DNA of 64,000 bases from Paralithodes platypus. Lineage: Eukaryota; Arthropoda; Malacostraca; Decapoda; Lithodidae. Below the pieces are notes generated by a model. That model was not told the origin of the DNA, ran no database searches, and worked only from the letters and a program-made list of their open reading frames with translations. The stretch's first letter is position 1; each line of letters starts with the position of its first letter. Shown piece by piece: positions 28,320-38,949 of the stretch. The stretch spans positions 42,997,008 through 43,061,007 of the forward strand of contig CM064572.1 in assembly GCA_032716605.1 (NCBI GenBank). The letters run 5' to 3'. The translations under genes and the position numbers were made by a program.

Positions 28320-31272
28320 TTAGTAGTAGACATAAGCTTGGTGCTCCCTTCTCGCAGCTGTCCGGTTCAGGTGTTCCTTCAGGCTACGTCTGAAGGAATA
28401 CAGTGTTCTCTTTTCACGGACTGACTGGGGTAGGTCGTTCCAGTCTTTGATGGCAGTGAAGAAGAATGTTTGCTTACCCTGTCCTTGGATTCTCGGGACC
28501 TTAAAATTAAACATCCTGTTTCTTGTATTATGTCCACTCCTCTCATTTGCTTTAACAAAAACACTCTTTAGATACTCTGGAGCTCTGCCATAGAAAATTT
28601 TGAAGGCATTAGTGAGCCTGATTTGTTTGGCCCTGTCAGAGACATTGAGCATACCTAGTGACTGAAGTTGTTCCTGGCCAACATGTGATCTGGGTCCTAG
28701 GTTCAGCATGAACCTAACCATTTTATTTAGAGTGACCTGAAGTTTGTGCTGTGCTGATTTAGATGATGCAGAGTACCAGGATGACACAGAATAATCAAAA
28801 TGACATTGAACAAGCGCTTGGCAAAGGGTCTTTTTGGTCGCCGCTGGCAAGCATCCCACCTGCTGTCTATACAGGTACTTTATACGTGCTCTACACTTAC
28901 TCAGGATAGATTCCAAAATTGTTTCACCTGACAAACTCGAGTCCAGTTTTAGTCCGAGATATTTAACTTGTGACACTGTTGTTATAGGAATATCATTACA
29001 GTTGACCAAGAAGCCCACAATGTCTTTCAGTTTGCGTTTTGTTCCACATAAGATGGCTTCCGTCTTGCCCAGGTGAAGAGATAGTCTATTGTCCACTAGC
29101 CATTCACTACATGATTCTAGTTCTTTGGAAAGTGAAGCGGCAATACTTATTGGGTCTTTTCCTGAAACCAGAAGCATGCTGTCATCAGCATGCAGTAGTA
29201 GTTTACACGAGACGCTCAGTTCCATGTCGTTCACATAACAGAGAAAGAGTAAGGGACCAAGGATGCTTCCCTGCGGGACCCCACAGTTAATTGGCATAGG
29301 ATCAGATATATTATCATCAATTTTGACTCTTTGTGTTCTACCACTAAGATAAGATCTAAACCAGTTCCCTGACCCAATGCCCATTGCTTGTAGTTTATTA
29401 CATAGGATATCATGGTCTACTTTGTCAAATGCTTTTTGTAGCTCAAGAAGAACCATACCGGTGTAGTTACCTTTAGACATTTCTTTACGAATGTGATCTG
29501 TTAAGTGGATGAGACAGGAGTCTGTCGAGTACATGCATCTGAAACCTGATTGAAACTTATAGAATAGATCATTTTCTTTGAGGTAGTGTTCAATTTGGGT
29601 GTATACCGCTCTTTCAAGGATTTTTGATACAATACATAATGGTCTGTAGTTGCCAACTTCTAGTGTATTTCCTTTCTTGCATAGAGGGGTTACAATAGCT
29701 TCCTTCAGTTCAGCAGGTACAGTGTTGGTGTTAATTGACAGGTTGATGATGTGAGTTAGGGGACCTGCTATACCAATGGCTCCATCTCGTAGAAATTTGG
29801 TAGGAATTTTGTCTGGTCCTGTGCTTTTATGTACATTTAGGTTAGAGAGCTCGTCAAAAGTGTATTTTGGTGTAACATTTTGCAATCCAAATGTGTTCGG
29901 GTGTATGCCTTTATCTCTGTAGAAATTTTGAAAGGTGGCCATTGTTGTCGTGTATTTATTGAGAGGTTGCGGTAGGTTCTGTGCAAGTGTGTTTGCTATG
30001 GAGGTGAAGAATGAGTTGAAGTAGGTTGAAATTTGTCGTTTATCGTGGCAAACCTGATCATTAATGTTGAGAGCAACATTAGTGTTAGACGAATCCCTTG
30101 CCTTGTTGCTGTAGCCTGTTGTTTTTAGGTGCCTCCATAGTTTCTTTGGGTTATTCTGATATTCCTCTGCCTTATTGTGGAAATAATTAGTTTTTGCTGA
30201 TTTTATTTTTCTACTAAGTTTATTCCTGGCCCTGTTGAACTCATGTTTCAGACCTTGATCCTGTCTGTTTCACTAGCCTTTTTAACAGATTGTCTCTGTG
30301 TTCCAGATGGTGTAGTATGTCATTGTTGATCCATGGGTCTGACCTTGCTTTAATTCGTATGTCTTTCAGAGGAGCTATTTCGTCTAGGATGTTTGTGATG
30401 ATGGTTCTGAAGCCAACCCATGCATCATTAACGTTTGTACTTCCAAACACTGGAGACCAGTCTGTATTCCATAAAATGTCCAGAAATGTTTCTTTGTTGT
30501 AGTTTCTGAGTGACCTTGTTTTGATAACCTTGTGATTCTCTAGGGTAATTTTTGTTGTTTTCTGTGTGCAATATGTGACGAAGTGATCACTTATCCCAGT
30601 CTGTATAACCCCTGATTGGTATATTTTGTCCTCTCTGTTACAGTTTATGTGGTCTATTATTGTGGCAGTGTTCTCAGAGATACATGTGGGGGTTGTGATG
30701 AGTTGTTTGTGATTGTGCATTGTCAGTATGTGCCTATATTCTCGTACAAGCCTATTATTTCGTTGTTTGTAACACAGGTTAAAAACCCTAGTATAATGGA
30801 TTCATTCCGAGGGTCTAGCGATGACAAAGTTCGTTCAAATTTGGTCAAGAATTGTGTGTCGTCTGGTGGCCTATAGCACACCCCAATTGTGATGGATCTT
30901 GTCCTCGGCAGGCGTAGGTCGATCCACAGAGCTTCGTGATTTTCTACATGGAGGTCGGTCCTAGTTGTGTGTGTGAGGTTGTTTTTTTACATACAGACAT
31001 ACTCCTCCACCTTGCCTATTGTGATCATTCCTAACCATGTTGAAACCTTGAATGTTTATTTCACCATCGTTTATACTTGAATCCAGCCAGGTTTCTGTGA
31101 TTGCAATTATTGAAGCTTTGGCCTTATTAGCTAACAAGTTTATTTCTGACAATTTATGGTACATTGATCTGGCATTAATGTGGATAAGATGGAGCCCTTT
31201 GTTGGTGAACACTCTGTATTCATCTTTGATTTTGAATGTGTCCTGGATTTGAGTTGTTAAGACTTGGTTCAT
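28320..31272 (-). pseudogene. LINE ORF2 (endonuclease-reverse transcriptase), frameshifted
   Basis: Starts at ATG 31272 (MNQVLTTQIQ). Endonuclease motifs: LIHINARSM, ITETWLDSS, GGGVCLYVKK. The frame is lost at a run of A bases near 30975, resumes (ITIGVCYRPPDD, about 30870), then covers SDHFVTYCT and the linker (30241-30720), and is lost again near 30245. RT is open from at least 29942 to 28320: KSTGPDKIPTKFL, NYRPLCIVSKILE, QKAFDKVDHDIL, NCGVPQGSILGPLLF and the catalytic HADDSMLL in place of the usual [YF]ADD. Enzyme for target-primed reverse transcription; no longer a single intact protein. Confidence 0.8.
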
Positions 31273-32203
31273 TTACTTTAATATTCGGTAATGAATGCAA
31301 GGCACACTTATTACATAGGTATTCCCGTTCTTCACTGTTGGTCTTCTTAGAGATGCACTTCATGTGAGATACATTTTTACACTTTACACAGTTTTGGATC
31401 TTCTGACATCGTGTTATGAGAGACTCACAAACAAAACAACTGGGTGCGCGATGTTGTACAGCTGAGTTCCTACATTTAACACATTCAACTTCGTTTCTAC
31501 TGTTAACGTAAGTACATCGGTTATGAACAATTTCATTACAACTGTTGCATTGTAAAAGTGTACTCCTATTGTTGAATCCAATATTACAGACTATACATAG
31601 TTTTCTCTTACTGTTTATTGTACGTCTGGAGGTGTGGTTTGGTCCGCGTCGATTAGCTGGGCGTGTGAGAGAGGGCGGGGGACACTCCCCGCGGTGACAC
31701 TGTGGTTGTTTGCTGTTGTTGTTGTTGTTGTTGTTTTCGTTGTCCGTTGCTGCTGCTTCACTGGTGATGTGTTTGCGAGTGCTACCTGCTTTTATAGTTG
31801 TTCTTGTTGCATGTTGTGCTACTTGGGTCGCCGATATCTGTGGTATTGATGGTACCACTGAGGGTAGTGTTGTGTTGGTGGAGTGGTGGCGTTGAGGTGG
31901 TGGTTGGCTTGTGTGTGTGAGCAAGAGGGGAGGTTCAGGTGCCAGATTGTTATAACAAATTTTTCTGCAAGGGACTGTTGAAATGTCGGTGTCTGCCTTA
32001 CTTGATTTGTGGTGAGGTTTCTTCAATGTTGAGCTGGGGCCTGGGTTGGTCTCTATGTCTCCACAGCTAATTAGAGTGTAGCACAATAGGTGATGTAGCG
32101 AGGTTGTGCCAGACTGTTTGCTAAGACGCTGCGGCTTATTAAGCCGAGATATGTAGATGGTAGTAGCCGGTTCCCATGTAAACTGTGCGGTGGGAATAAC
32201 CAT
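31220..32203 (-). CDS. LINE ORF1 protein: N-terminal 2A-like motif plus PHD-type zinc fingers
   Basis: 327 residues from ATG 32203. The first ~48 residues are followed by CGDIETNPGP (2A consensus DxExNPGP, about residues 47-56). A low-complexity Ser/Thr/Asn/basic region comes next. The second half carries a PHD-like Cys4-His-Cys3 cluster (CIVCNIGF...LLQCNSCNEIVHNRC...VECVKC) and a second one (CFVCESL...NCVKCKNVSHMKC...YLCNKC). LINE ORF1 proteins bind nucleic acid and act in the ribonucleoprotein. PHD fingers in such ORF1s could contact chromatin (inference). ORF2 begins inside its last codons in another frame. Confidence 0.8.
   Translation of the reverse strand: MVIPTAQFTWEPATTIYISRLNKPQRLSKQSGTTSLHHLLCYTLISCGDIETNPGPSSTLKKPHHKSSKADTDISTVPCRKICYNNLAPEPPLLLTHTSQPPPQRHHSTNTTLPSVVPSIPQISATQVAQHATRTTIKAGSTRKHITSEAAATDNENNNNNNNSKQPQCHRGECPPPSLTRPANRRGPNHTSRRTINSKRKLCIVCNIGFNNRSTLLQCNSCNEIVHNRCTYVNSRNEVECVKCRNSAVQHRAPSCFVCESLITRCQKIQNCVKCKNVSHMKCISKKTNSEEREYLCNKCALHSLPNIKVNEPSLNNSNPGHIQNQR
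32036..32059 (-). other. 2A-like ribosome-skipping motif in LINE ORF1
   Basis: The codons read D-I-E-T-N-P-G-P exactly (GAC ATA GAG ACC AAC CCA), preceded by ISCG. In known 2A peptides, peptide-bond formation is skipped between the last G and P. 2A sequences near ORF1 N-termini are established for some APE-type LINEs, so this would split off a ~55-residue leader peptide. Confidence 0.8.
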
Positions 32204-32497
32204 CCCTGGTATAAATAAACATAAAACGGGACCGCTCAAAATTAAAAGAGCTCGGCAACTACGACTCTGTGCGTCTCTCCAGTGATCATGGTAGTAATGG
32301 GTGCACTAACCCTAACATCAAAAATTGTAGGTATTGCCAGGGTAAGCACTTTCACTCCCTGTGCCCAAAACAGAGAGAGGCAAGACTGGCAAGTGGGGGT
32401 ACTACTAGGGAAGAGTCAACACCTACAACCTCAACAACAATGTCTGTAAGTATGAATAAGCAAACTGTGATCCTACCCACAGTTCAGCTGCCTGTAA

Positions 32498-34237
32498 ATG
32501 GGTAGACACAGGAAAAGTATAAAAGTCAGATCGCTACTAGACCAATGCTCACAGAGGACCTTCGTGAAGAAATCCGTACTACCGTCCCTTTCATATGAAA
32601 CCGTGGGGATGGAAGAATTACGGCTTCATGGTTTCACCGGAACTCAAACCCCTCGTGAGTATACTATTGTAGCACTGAAATATTTACATCGGGGTAGGTT
32701 CCATCGTCTCGAAGCAATTGTGGTCGAGGAACTTCCCGAACATAAAGGTGAGTCTAGTCTTAGTGCTGAAATGACTAGTTTAAAGGACGATGGCATTAAA
32801 TTGGCTGATTCATGCGTCACAGAGACAGCACAGCTGGAGATATTAATTGGTGCCGATTATTACTACAACATAGTGCGACCTGGTTATAAACGGGTAGGTA
32901 ATTTGGTTTTACATCCAACCAAATTTGGATATGCATTGAGTGGTTCTTATGTGGCATCCACATCCAGCTCCAATACTGAGGTTGTAACAATTCTAAAAGT
33001 GGCAGTAACTCCAGTGGACCAATATATGTCTACTGGACAGTTCCTGTGCAAAGAAGAACTGAATGCTTTGTGGGATTTAGACCACATTGGCATATCACCC
33101 AAAGAACATTCGCAAGCCGAACGGCAAGCTTTGATCAGTTATGAGGAGACAGTCACCTACGAGCCTGAGAGTCAATCATATCAGGTACATCTGCCCTGGA
33201 CTGAATTAAGAGAACAGTTGTCCACAAATAAAGTTTGGCTGTTGGGAGATTACAAGGTCTACAAAAGAGATTTATAGCTGAGCCTAAGTTTTGTGACCAA
33301 TATTCACAAGTAATTTCTGATCAACTGTCGCGGGGTTTCATCGAGGAAGTTCCTTTCGATGACTCTGTCTCATGTCATTATCTGGCGCATCACGGGGTCG
33401 TAAAACAGAGCAAGACTACACCGGTACGTATTGTGTTTGACTGTTCCGCTAAAGTCGTCAAACACAAACCCAGTCTAAACGACTGTCTACATACGGGACC
33501 CTCTTTAGTACCGGACCTTGCTCAGGTTATGTTGCGATTCCGTCTGCATCAGTATGCGTGGGTCAGTGACATCGAGAAGGCTTTCTTGATGTTGAAACTT
33601 CATGAAGATGACAGGGATTACACTAGGTTTATGTGGCCGAAAGATCCTCTACATTTAGATTCTCCTCTAATCTGTTATCGGTTCAGGGTTGTCCTTTTCG
33701 GTGCAACCTGTTCTCACTTTCTCCTTAACGCGACCATCCTTAAGCATCTTTCTCTTGTTGGTGCAGGAAATTAGGGCCGGGCTATATATCGATAACCTCC
33801 AAGGTACGGGGGATAATGAAAGTTCCCTCGTCCATGCTTACGATATGGCTCGTGAAGTAATGGATAATACCCATTTATTCCTGCGCCAATGGGCCACAAA
33901 TAGTCCCGTCTTGAGAAAGGTGTTGCAGAAGGATAGTGTTGCTGCGGAACAACAGGATTTGGTGAGAGTAATTGGCCTGGTGTGGAAAACTGACTCTGAT
34001 TCTCTTTCCTTTGGAGTTCAGTATGCTCCTTTTGAACAGGTTACAAAGCGTGAGTGTTTAAGGTTTGCTGCCAAACTCTTTGATCCTTTGGGTGTTGTGT
34101 TGCCAGTATCAATAAGGTCTCGAATCTTTCTCCAACAATTGTGGAGACTGAAATTGGGTTGGGACGATGATCTCTCTGTGGACCTGCAAGCGAAATGGCG
34201 GGGGATAGTGGATGACATGGTTCTCTGTATGTATTGA
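32498..34237 (+). pseudogene. BEL-1 protease and reverse transcriptase, frameshifted
   Basis: Three overlapping pieces. 32498-33277: aspartic-protease-like RSLLDQCSQRTFV (usual DxGS is DQCS here), LRLHGFTGT and LIGADYYYNIVRPG. 33235-33774: GRLQGLQKRFIAEPK, HYLAHHGVVK, RIVFDCSAK, SDIEKAFLMLKL, YRFRVVLFGATCSHFLLN. 33689-34237: YIDNLQGTG (catalytic YxDN box of this family, YVDN in BEL-2), FLRQWATNS, LFDPLGVVLPVSIRSRI. The frame changes at about 32500, 33240, 33765 and 34225 by single small indels. Confidence 0.85.
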
Positions 34238-36461
34238 GTTCTCTAGGAGGATCTGTTTCAGAAAGACCATTTCCCTGCATGCATTTGCTGACGCAAGCAG
34301 TGTCGCTTACGGGACTGCTATATATCTAGTCAGTCCAGAGGGTAGCCACTTGGTCATGGCAAAGGCTAAGGTGGCCCCCATCAAGTCCCTTTCCATCCCT
34401 AAATTGGAATTGACTGCAGTTCTGCTAGCCGCCAGAATGATTAACTTCGTTGAGAATGCCTATAAAGATAAACTTCATATCTCTGAAACCTATGTGTGGA
34501 GTGACAGTCAAATTACGCTACACTGGATTCACAGTCAAAAGAAACTGCCAGGGTATGTCACTAACCGCATCGACGAGATACAGGCCCTAGTCCCGACTGC
34601 TTATTTCCGGTATGTGTCGTCTAAAGAGAACCCAAGTGATATGGTATCTCGAGGCGTGTCTGCTAAATGTTTGAGTTCTTCTGCATTGTGGTGGAATGGG
34701 TCTACTTGGCTCCCGAAACCCGATGGATGGCCAGAGAATACTGATCTCCAACAGCAGCCCGCTGGTATCATGACCCAAATTGTAGGCACGGTGCCCCAAG
34801 ATGACACACAGTTATGGGACTGGCACAAATATAGCAGCTATGAAAGATTGCAGCGTGTCACAGCATGGGTGATACGTTTCGTAAATAATTTGAAGGCAAA
34901 AAGAAATAGCCTGCCCCCCACAGGTAGTGCTCATCTCAACGTACATGAAATTAGAGCTGCAGATAATGTTTTACTCAAATTATGCCAAAAAGAGACCTAT
35001 TCGCAGGAACTTGAAATAATGGTGAAGGGTAAACAGTCCAGAAATAACTTAATCAACCAGTTAGGACTACACCTGAAGGGAGGTATAATTCATTGTGGAG
35101 GCAGATTGAGGTTAGAGGCTATCTCAGAATCATGCAAGTATCCTAAACTTCTGCCCTCCAAACATCCCTTGACCCACCTGATAATTGATCGGTGCCATCG
35201 GCTCTGTTGCCATTACGAGGTCGGTCACGTGGTTACCTATGTTCGTCAAAAATGGTGGGTGCCTAAACTCAGGCAGGTGGTGAAAAGCGTACTGGGTAAA
35301 TATCTGAAATGTCGTCGGGTAAAAGGTAAGCCCTACGACTATGCAGGACTGCCACCTTTACCAGCCCTGCGAACCACCCCTGGAGATCCGTATAAGGTCA
35401 CTGGGGTGGACTATAGCGGAGCAATCCCGATCAAGGACTCGCCGACCATAAAGGCTTACATGCTTTTATTTACTTGCGCGGTCACCAGAGCGATTCACAT
35501 CGAAATAGTCACCAACCTCACTTGTGACAGTTTCCTCCACGCATTCAGGAGGTTCTGTAGTCGACAGGGATTTCCCCGGATCATTTTAAGTGACAATGCC
35601 AGCACTTTTGTTGGGGCCTCTGGGTACTTATCGGACAATTGTAATCACCCTAAAGTTCAGTCCCACCTTGGCAGTGTTCAATGTGAGTGGCGGTTTATCA
35701 CGGCTAGGGCGCCGTGGTTCGGCGCTATATGGGAAAGGGCCATCGGCATTGTCAAGGCGGGGTTGAACAAGGTGTTGGGACGTGCCTTAATTTCCTTGGA
35801 GGAATTGACTACTCTACTGTTGGAAATTGAGGCCACTATCAATGATCGTCCCTTATATTATGCTTCCGGCGACCTAGGGGATCTTACACCAATAACACCC
35901 TCTGTGTTGGTGCGGGGTCATCGGTTGCGGGATCTTCCTGATGATAATGAAGTGGAGGATGGGTTGGAAGATCCAGACTACATAAATAAAGATGTCATTT
36001 CAGCCAGATATCAATATATTCGCAAACTGTCGAAAGATATCTGGCGACGCTGGTCTAACGAGTATCTGGTGACCTTCAGAGAGGCCCATAAGTGTAAGCT
36101 GAGACCAATAAATGGTCGGTGGCCAGGTATCGGTGATGTCGTCATCATCCATGATGAGGGTCCGCGCGCTCTTTGGAAGTTGGGCCGTATTGTCGAGTTA
36201 TTACCCGGTCGAGACGGAGAAGTCCGAGTGGCTAGAGTCCGGACGAAGACGGGAACATATACGCGGCCGACTGTCCATCTGTACCCTCTTGAGTGGGACA
36301 TTGAGTGCAAAGAGGACTCCTCGGAGACGCCTGGAGACATTCCCACAGTGGCTACCTCGATCGATCAACCGGTCGACGTACCCAGTGGACGTCCTAGTCG
36401 ACAGGCTGCTCAAGCCTCATCCCAATCATGGCGGAATAAAATAGCCTCCGGGCTTTTGTAG
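34212..36461 (+). CDS. BEL-1 RNase H and integrase portion of pol
   Basis: 749 codons open; the first ~20 are junk from the frameshift. RNase H: HAFADASSVAYGTAIY, LELTAVLLAARM, VWSDSQITLHWIHS, ENPSDMVSRG. Integrase zinc domain near residues 318-376 (HLIIDRCHR...H...LKCRRVKG); its first zinc cysteine appears replaced by Tyr (GKYLKC, where BEL-2 has RKCVIC). Catalytic core: VDYSGAI, LSDNAST and WERAIG give the DDE triad. The C-terminal module (RWSNEYLVTFRE, GDVVIIHDE, WKLGRIVEL) is typical of BEL/Pao. It integrates the cDNA; the lost zinc ligand predicts weak or no activity. Confidence 0.9.
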   Translation: MTWFSVCIEFSRRICFRKTISLHAFADASSVAYGTAIYLVSPEGSHLVMAKAKVAPIKSLSIPKLELTAVLLAARMINFVENAYKDKLHISETYVWSDSQITLHWIHSQKKLPGYVTNRIDEIQALVPTAYFRYVSSKENPSDMVSRGVSAKCLSSSALWWNGSTWLPKPDGWPENTDLQQQPAGIMTQIVGTVPQDDTQLWDWHKYSSYERLQRVTAWVIRFVNNLKAKRNSLPPTGSAHLNVHEIRAADNVLLKLCQKETYSQELEIMVKGKQSRNNLINQLGLHLKGGIIHCGGRLRLEAISESCKYPKLLPSKHPLTHLIIDRCHRLCCHYEVGHVVTYVRQKWWVPKLRQVVKSVLGKYLKCRRVKGKPYDYAGLPPLPALRTTPGDPYKVTGVDYSGAIPIKDSPTIKAYMLLFTCAVTRAIHIEIVTNLTCDSFLHAFRRFCSRQGFPRIILSDNASTFVGASGYLSDNCNHPKVQSHLGSVQCEWRFITARAPWFGAIWERAIGIVKAGLNKVLGRALISLEELTTLLLEIEATINDRPLYYASGDLGDLTPITPSVLVRGHRLRDLPDDNEVEDGLEDPDYINKDVISARYQYIRKLSKDIWRRWSNEYLVTFREAHKCKLRPINGRWPGIGDVVIIHDEGPRALWKLGRIVELLPGRDGEVRVARVRTKTGTYTRPTVHLYPLEWDIECKEDSSETPGDIPTVATSIDQPVDVPSGRPSRQAAQASSQSWRNKIASGLL

Positions 36462-36494
36462 ATACTCTATTATATACACCTGGTGGCGGGAATG

Positions 36495-37078
36495 TGTCCA
36501 AACTCTGATATGGACAGTCTTACTTTAAGTATCACATTAAGTTTTTAGTATTAAGTTTGTGGGATCAATAATTATATAGACAATATGTTCTATATTGGAT
36601 ATTGGGTAATCTATCATTCCTATGAACTTAGGTAATTATAATTGGGAGGGAAAATAAATCCCTACCTATTTGCGCATGCGTGATAGCGGCGCACCTCCCG
36701 TGAAATGTGAGGGCCCTGCGCTCACTCTCTACCTAGCCGCCACCACAACCAGACCGTCTGCCTACTCTCGTGTTTTCACCTCACCTTTCGCCCCATTAGT
36801 GATAGTACTTAGCTCATCAATTCTCCATCTATCCATACTAATCCATAGATCATTAATCATCATTCCCATCAATCATCAAGTATAGTGGCCCCCTTCTTTA
36901 TTCATCAACTCTATCCTATTAGCTAACACTCCCGTTTCCCACACACCATCTTGTAACAACGCCATGGCTAAACAGGTCAACTAGGCCCTACAGCACTAGT
37001 TCCAGTATTCAGGCGATATAAACTATTGTATGGTATTTTATACAGTCCACTATATAATCCTAACTACGAATATCCATA
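36495..37078 (+). repeat. BEL-1 3' LTR
   Basis: 584 bp, uninterrupted counterpart of 23996-25071. It is preceded by a purine-rich GGTGGCGGGAATG that can serve as polypurine tract and followed by the target duplication GTGTT. Confidence 0.9.
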
Positions 37079-37083
37079 GTGTT

Positions 37084-37345
37084 GGTGGTGTAATGGTTTA
37101 GTTGTTTATGTTCTGGGTGTGGTGTCCCGAGTTTCATTAGTTTATTCAAGTACATTGGGGTTTGTTATTGATGATTAATGTTAAGAACGGGGTGTTACTT
37201 ATAACACACGCCGCTGGTACTCTTTAAAATCCAATAGTTGGCTAGAACGCTCACAGGTATCGATCCTGGGTTATTCCAAGTGAGCATAGAGTTAAGGGGG
37301 CATATTTATTTGTTCATATATGTATCTCTCATTCATTTTTTTAGT
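37084..37345. other. Spacer, no gene seen
   Basis: Contains GGTGTAATGGTTTAG (37089) and GGTATCGATCCTGGGTT (about 37256), which look remotely like tRNA box A and box B but are 165 bp apart. Not supportable as a tRNA. Confidence 0.4.
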
Positions 37346-37640
37346 ATCCTCCCTAGACCTCCATTAAGCTAAAATTACATCCCCTAGACCCCCTTTCAAG
37401 ATAAATTTGTACATTTTCCAGTAAAAAAAAAATATCCCGGCCAAAGGCCGGTTCCTCCTAAATTACAGGCTCACTATCGCTCACCAGGAAAAAAACGACA
37501 CCTAAATGACACAGTCATAATATTGACAAAATTCAAAAAATGGGGCTAAAGGTTTTAAAATCGCCAAAATAATGGGCCGAACGACATTAAATCTCAAAAC
37601 TAATATGGTAAACATGAGGGAGAAGGGGAACCAGAAAAAA
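37346..37640 (-). repeat. R-family dispersed repeat, copy 2
   Basis: Reverse-strand copy with the same block order as 21350-21660, including CCGGCCAAAGGCCGG, AGGCTCACTATCGCTCACC, ATGACACAGTC, TGGGGCTAAAGG and a CATGAGGGAGAAGGGG end. Confidence 0.6.
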
Positions 37641-37776
37641 ATGACTCATCCCCCTTTAGAAAGATCAATAGAACCACAACAGCCAATCACAGATCTTACC
37701 TCGGTCCATAGCCAAGTGCACACTGACCACTTGCGAGTTTCAGGCTATAAGGAAGTTGGAGCCGTAAACATCGACA

Positions 37777-38206
37777 TTAACCCTTTCGCTGCGGGTGACG
37801 TTATGGAATGTTTTGGCAAGTTACAGCAATTTTCAGGCTTTAAAAGCCTGTAAAAAACGTAAGAATCGAGTGTCAGTGGGTGGGAGCGTGAGGGGCCCAC
37901 CTCCGACCCTCAGAGCACCGAGCGGCTCACTGAGCAAGGCTGTGTGGCGGGCGAGTCTCTCTCTGTCTCTCTCATAAGTGCAGCCAAGCGAGCGAGTGTT
38001 ACATAATAGCGGGGTTCCCGCGTTTCACTGGGATCACTGCGGGTGAACCAGACCACGTATACGGTCCGTTCTGGTGTCATTTTGAAGTTATTTTCGCCTA
38101 ATTTTCGGCAGAATACACTTCATGTAATGCAGATGCTTGATTTATCATTCAGGAGTGCCTGAATAGGCCCTAAATAGCCCAAAACAGCCCGCAGCCAAGG
38201 GGTTAA
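37777..38206. mobile_element. TTAA-flanked MITE of a second family
   Basis: Bounded by TTAA (37777-37780 and 38203-38206). Inverted ends CCCTTTCGCTGCGGG and CCCGCAGCCAAGGGG. It is 426 bp including one TTAA, with no protein. Length and general composition resemble the 484-bp family, but the sequence is different. Confidence 0.85.
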
Positions 38207-38279
38207 AGAGAAATACAATAATATTTATGTGGGTTTTTAATTAATAAAAAGTGTTCAATTTGGTTTTATGTATTTATAT

Positions 38280-38545
38280 GTGTTATGACCTTGACATTTT
38301 AAGACGTTCGTCCCATTAGTTTGGCGATTTTAAGACCTTTCGCCCTACTTTGTTGTCATTATAAAGACCTTTCGTGCCATTTAGGTGTCGATTTTTCCTG
38401 GCGAGCGAAAGCGAGCCTGAAATTTTATAAGTAATCGGCGTTTGGCCGGGACATTTTTCTACCGAAACATGTACAAATCTCTCTAGAAAGGGGTCCTAGG
38501 GGGGTGTTTTCAAGCTTGATGGAGGTCTAGGGAGGAAACTCAAAA
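38280..38545 (+). repeat. R-family dispersed repeat, copy 3
   Basis: Blocks GACGTTCGTCCCATTAG, AAGACCTTTCGCCC, GACCTTTCGTGCCATTTAGG, GGCGAGCGAAAGCGAGCCTG, TTGGCCGGGACA and GATGGAGGTCTAGGGAGGAA in the standard order. Confidence 0.65.
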
Positions 38546-38865
38546 ATATATAAATTAAATAAATACATAGGCCAATAACCAAGCCATAGAACCACAACAG
38601 CCAATCAGCACCACCAGCCACTGGGCTTACCTGGGTCCATAGCCAAGAGCCAATCACAAACCACACTCACCTGCAAAGGAAACAAACATATATTTAGACG
38701 ATTTTGTTCAGCTTAAAAAGGATCAGTAATTAAGATAGTTCGAAGCCTGTTAACTACCGGAGACTGAATAACAATGGAAACAAAAACATTAATTAGGATA
38801 ATCTATTAATATCAATTTCACTCCAACACCAAACCCCTCCCAATTAAATAAATGAAAGCATGTGA

Positions 38866-38942
38866 TCCACCGGGATTCGAACCTGGGTTACCACACACAG
38901 ATTTTAAACACTCTGACCATTGCACTATCACAACCAATCACA
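38866..38942 (-). tRNA. tRNA-like sequence (pseudogene or SINE head)
   Basis: On the minus strand TAGTGCAATGGTCAGAGTG resembles box A and GGTTCGAATCC is a perfect box B at correct spacing. The T stem pairs 4 of 5 but the acceptor stem does not pair cleanly and the anticodon arm is weak. I read it as a tRNA-derived repeat, not a working tRNA. Confidence 0.3.
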
Positions 38943-38949
38943 ACCTACA

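Larger units (their letters stand above)
27993..32262 (-). mobile_element. LINE with 2A-like motif and PHD-type ORF1 (CR1/L2 group)
   Basis: Lies in the BEL-1 gag, reverse strand. The 3' end has an AAT/ATT microsatellite (about 27999-28024), the 5' end is near 32262. ORF1 (31220-32203) and ORF2 (28320-31272) overlap by 53 bp. ORF2 has an APE-type endonuclease and an RT. I place it in the CR1/L2 group by RT motifs; the exact clade is uncertain. ORF1 is open, ORF2 has several frameshifts. I found no clear target duplication. Confidence 0.8.
26609..32505 (+). pseudogene. BEL-1 gag, interrupted by a MITE and a LINE
   Basis: Starts at ATG 26609 (MEALAQGKRHRAGLKGSL). The first part to 27068 shows the BEL gag signature LPHLILPTFAGDSTLWTGFWDMF (read in two pieces). 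The 484-bp MITE follows, then from 27553 the frame goes on (KLIEGFTVEGASYAPALDML, FHNLVTPKCQAVELKAFYA) to about 27992. The LINE interrupts here and the frame resumes at about 32263 with a zinc knuckle (CTNPNIKNCRYCQGKHFHSLC) and ends at 32505 after VILPTVQLPVNG. It corresponds to the 61037-62510 region of BEL-2. The gag protein packages element RNA. Confidence 0.8.
23996..37078 (+). mobile_element. BEL-1: BEL/Pao LTR retrotransposon with nested insertions
   Basis: LTRs at 23996-25071 and 36495-37078 are direct repeats starting TGTCCAAACTC and ending ...AATATCCATA. The 5-bp duplication GTGTT flanks both sides (23991-23995 and 37079-37083). The pol order (protease, RT, RNase H, integrase) and the motifs are those of BEL/Pao. 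The internal region also has a non-canonical SGNH hydrolase ORF before gag. Nested guests: MITE 24117-24601, MITE 27065-27552, LINE about 27993-32262. Pol is broken by four small frameshifts, although the LTRs still differ by only a few percent by eye. Confidence 0.9.

Noticed and set aside
37086..37300. Possible tRNA gene (box A- and box B-like words)
   Set aside because: Boxes are ~165 bp apart, box B carries an extra base, and no cloverleaf can be drawn.
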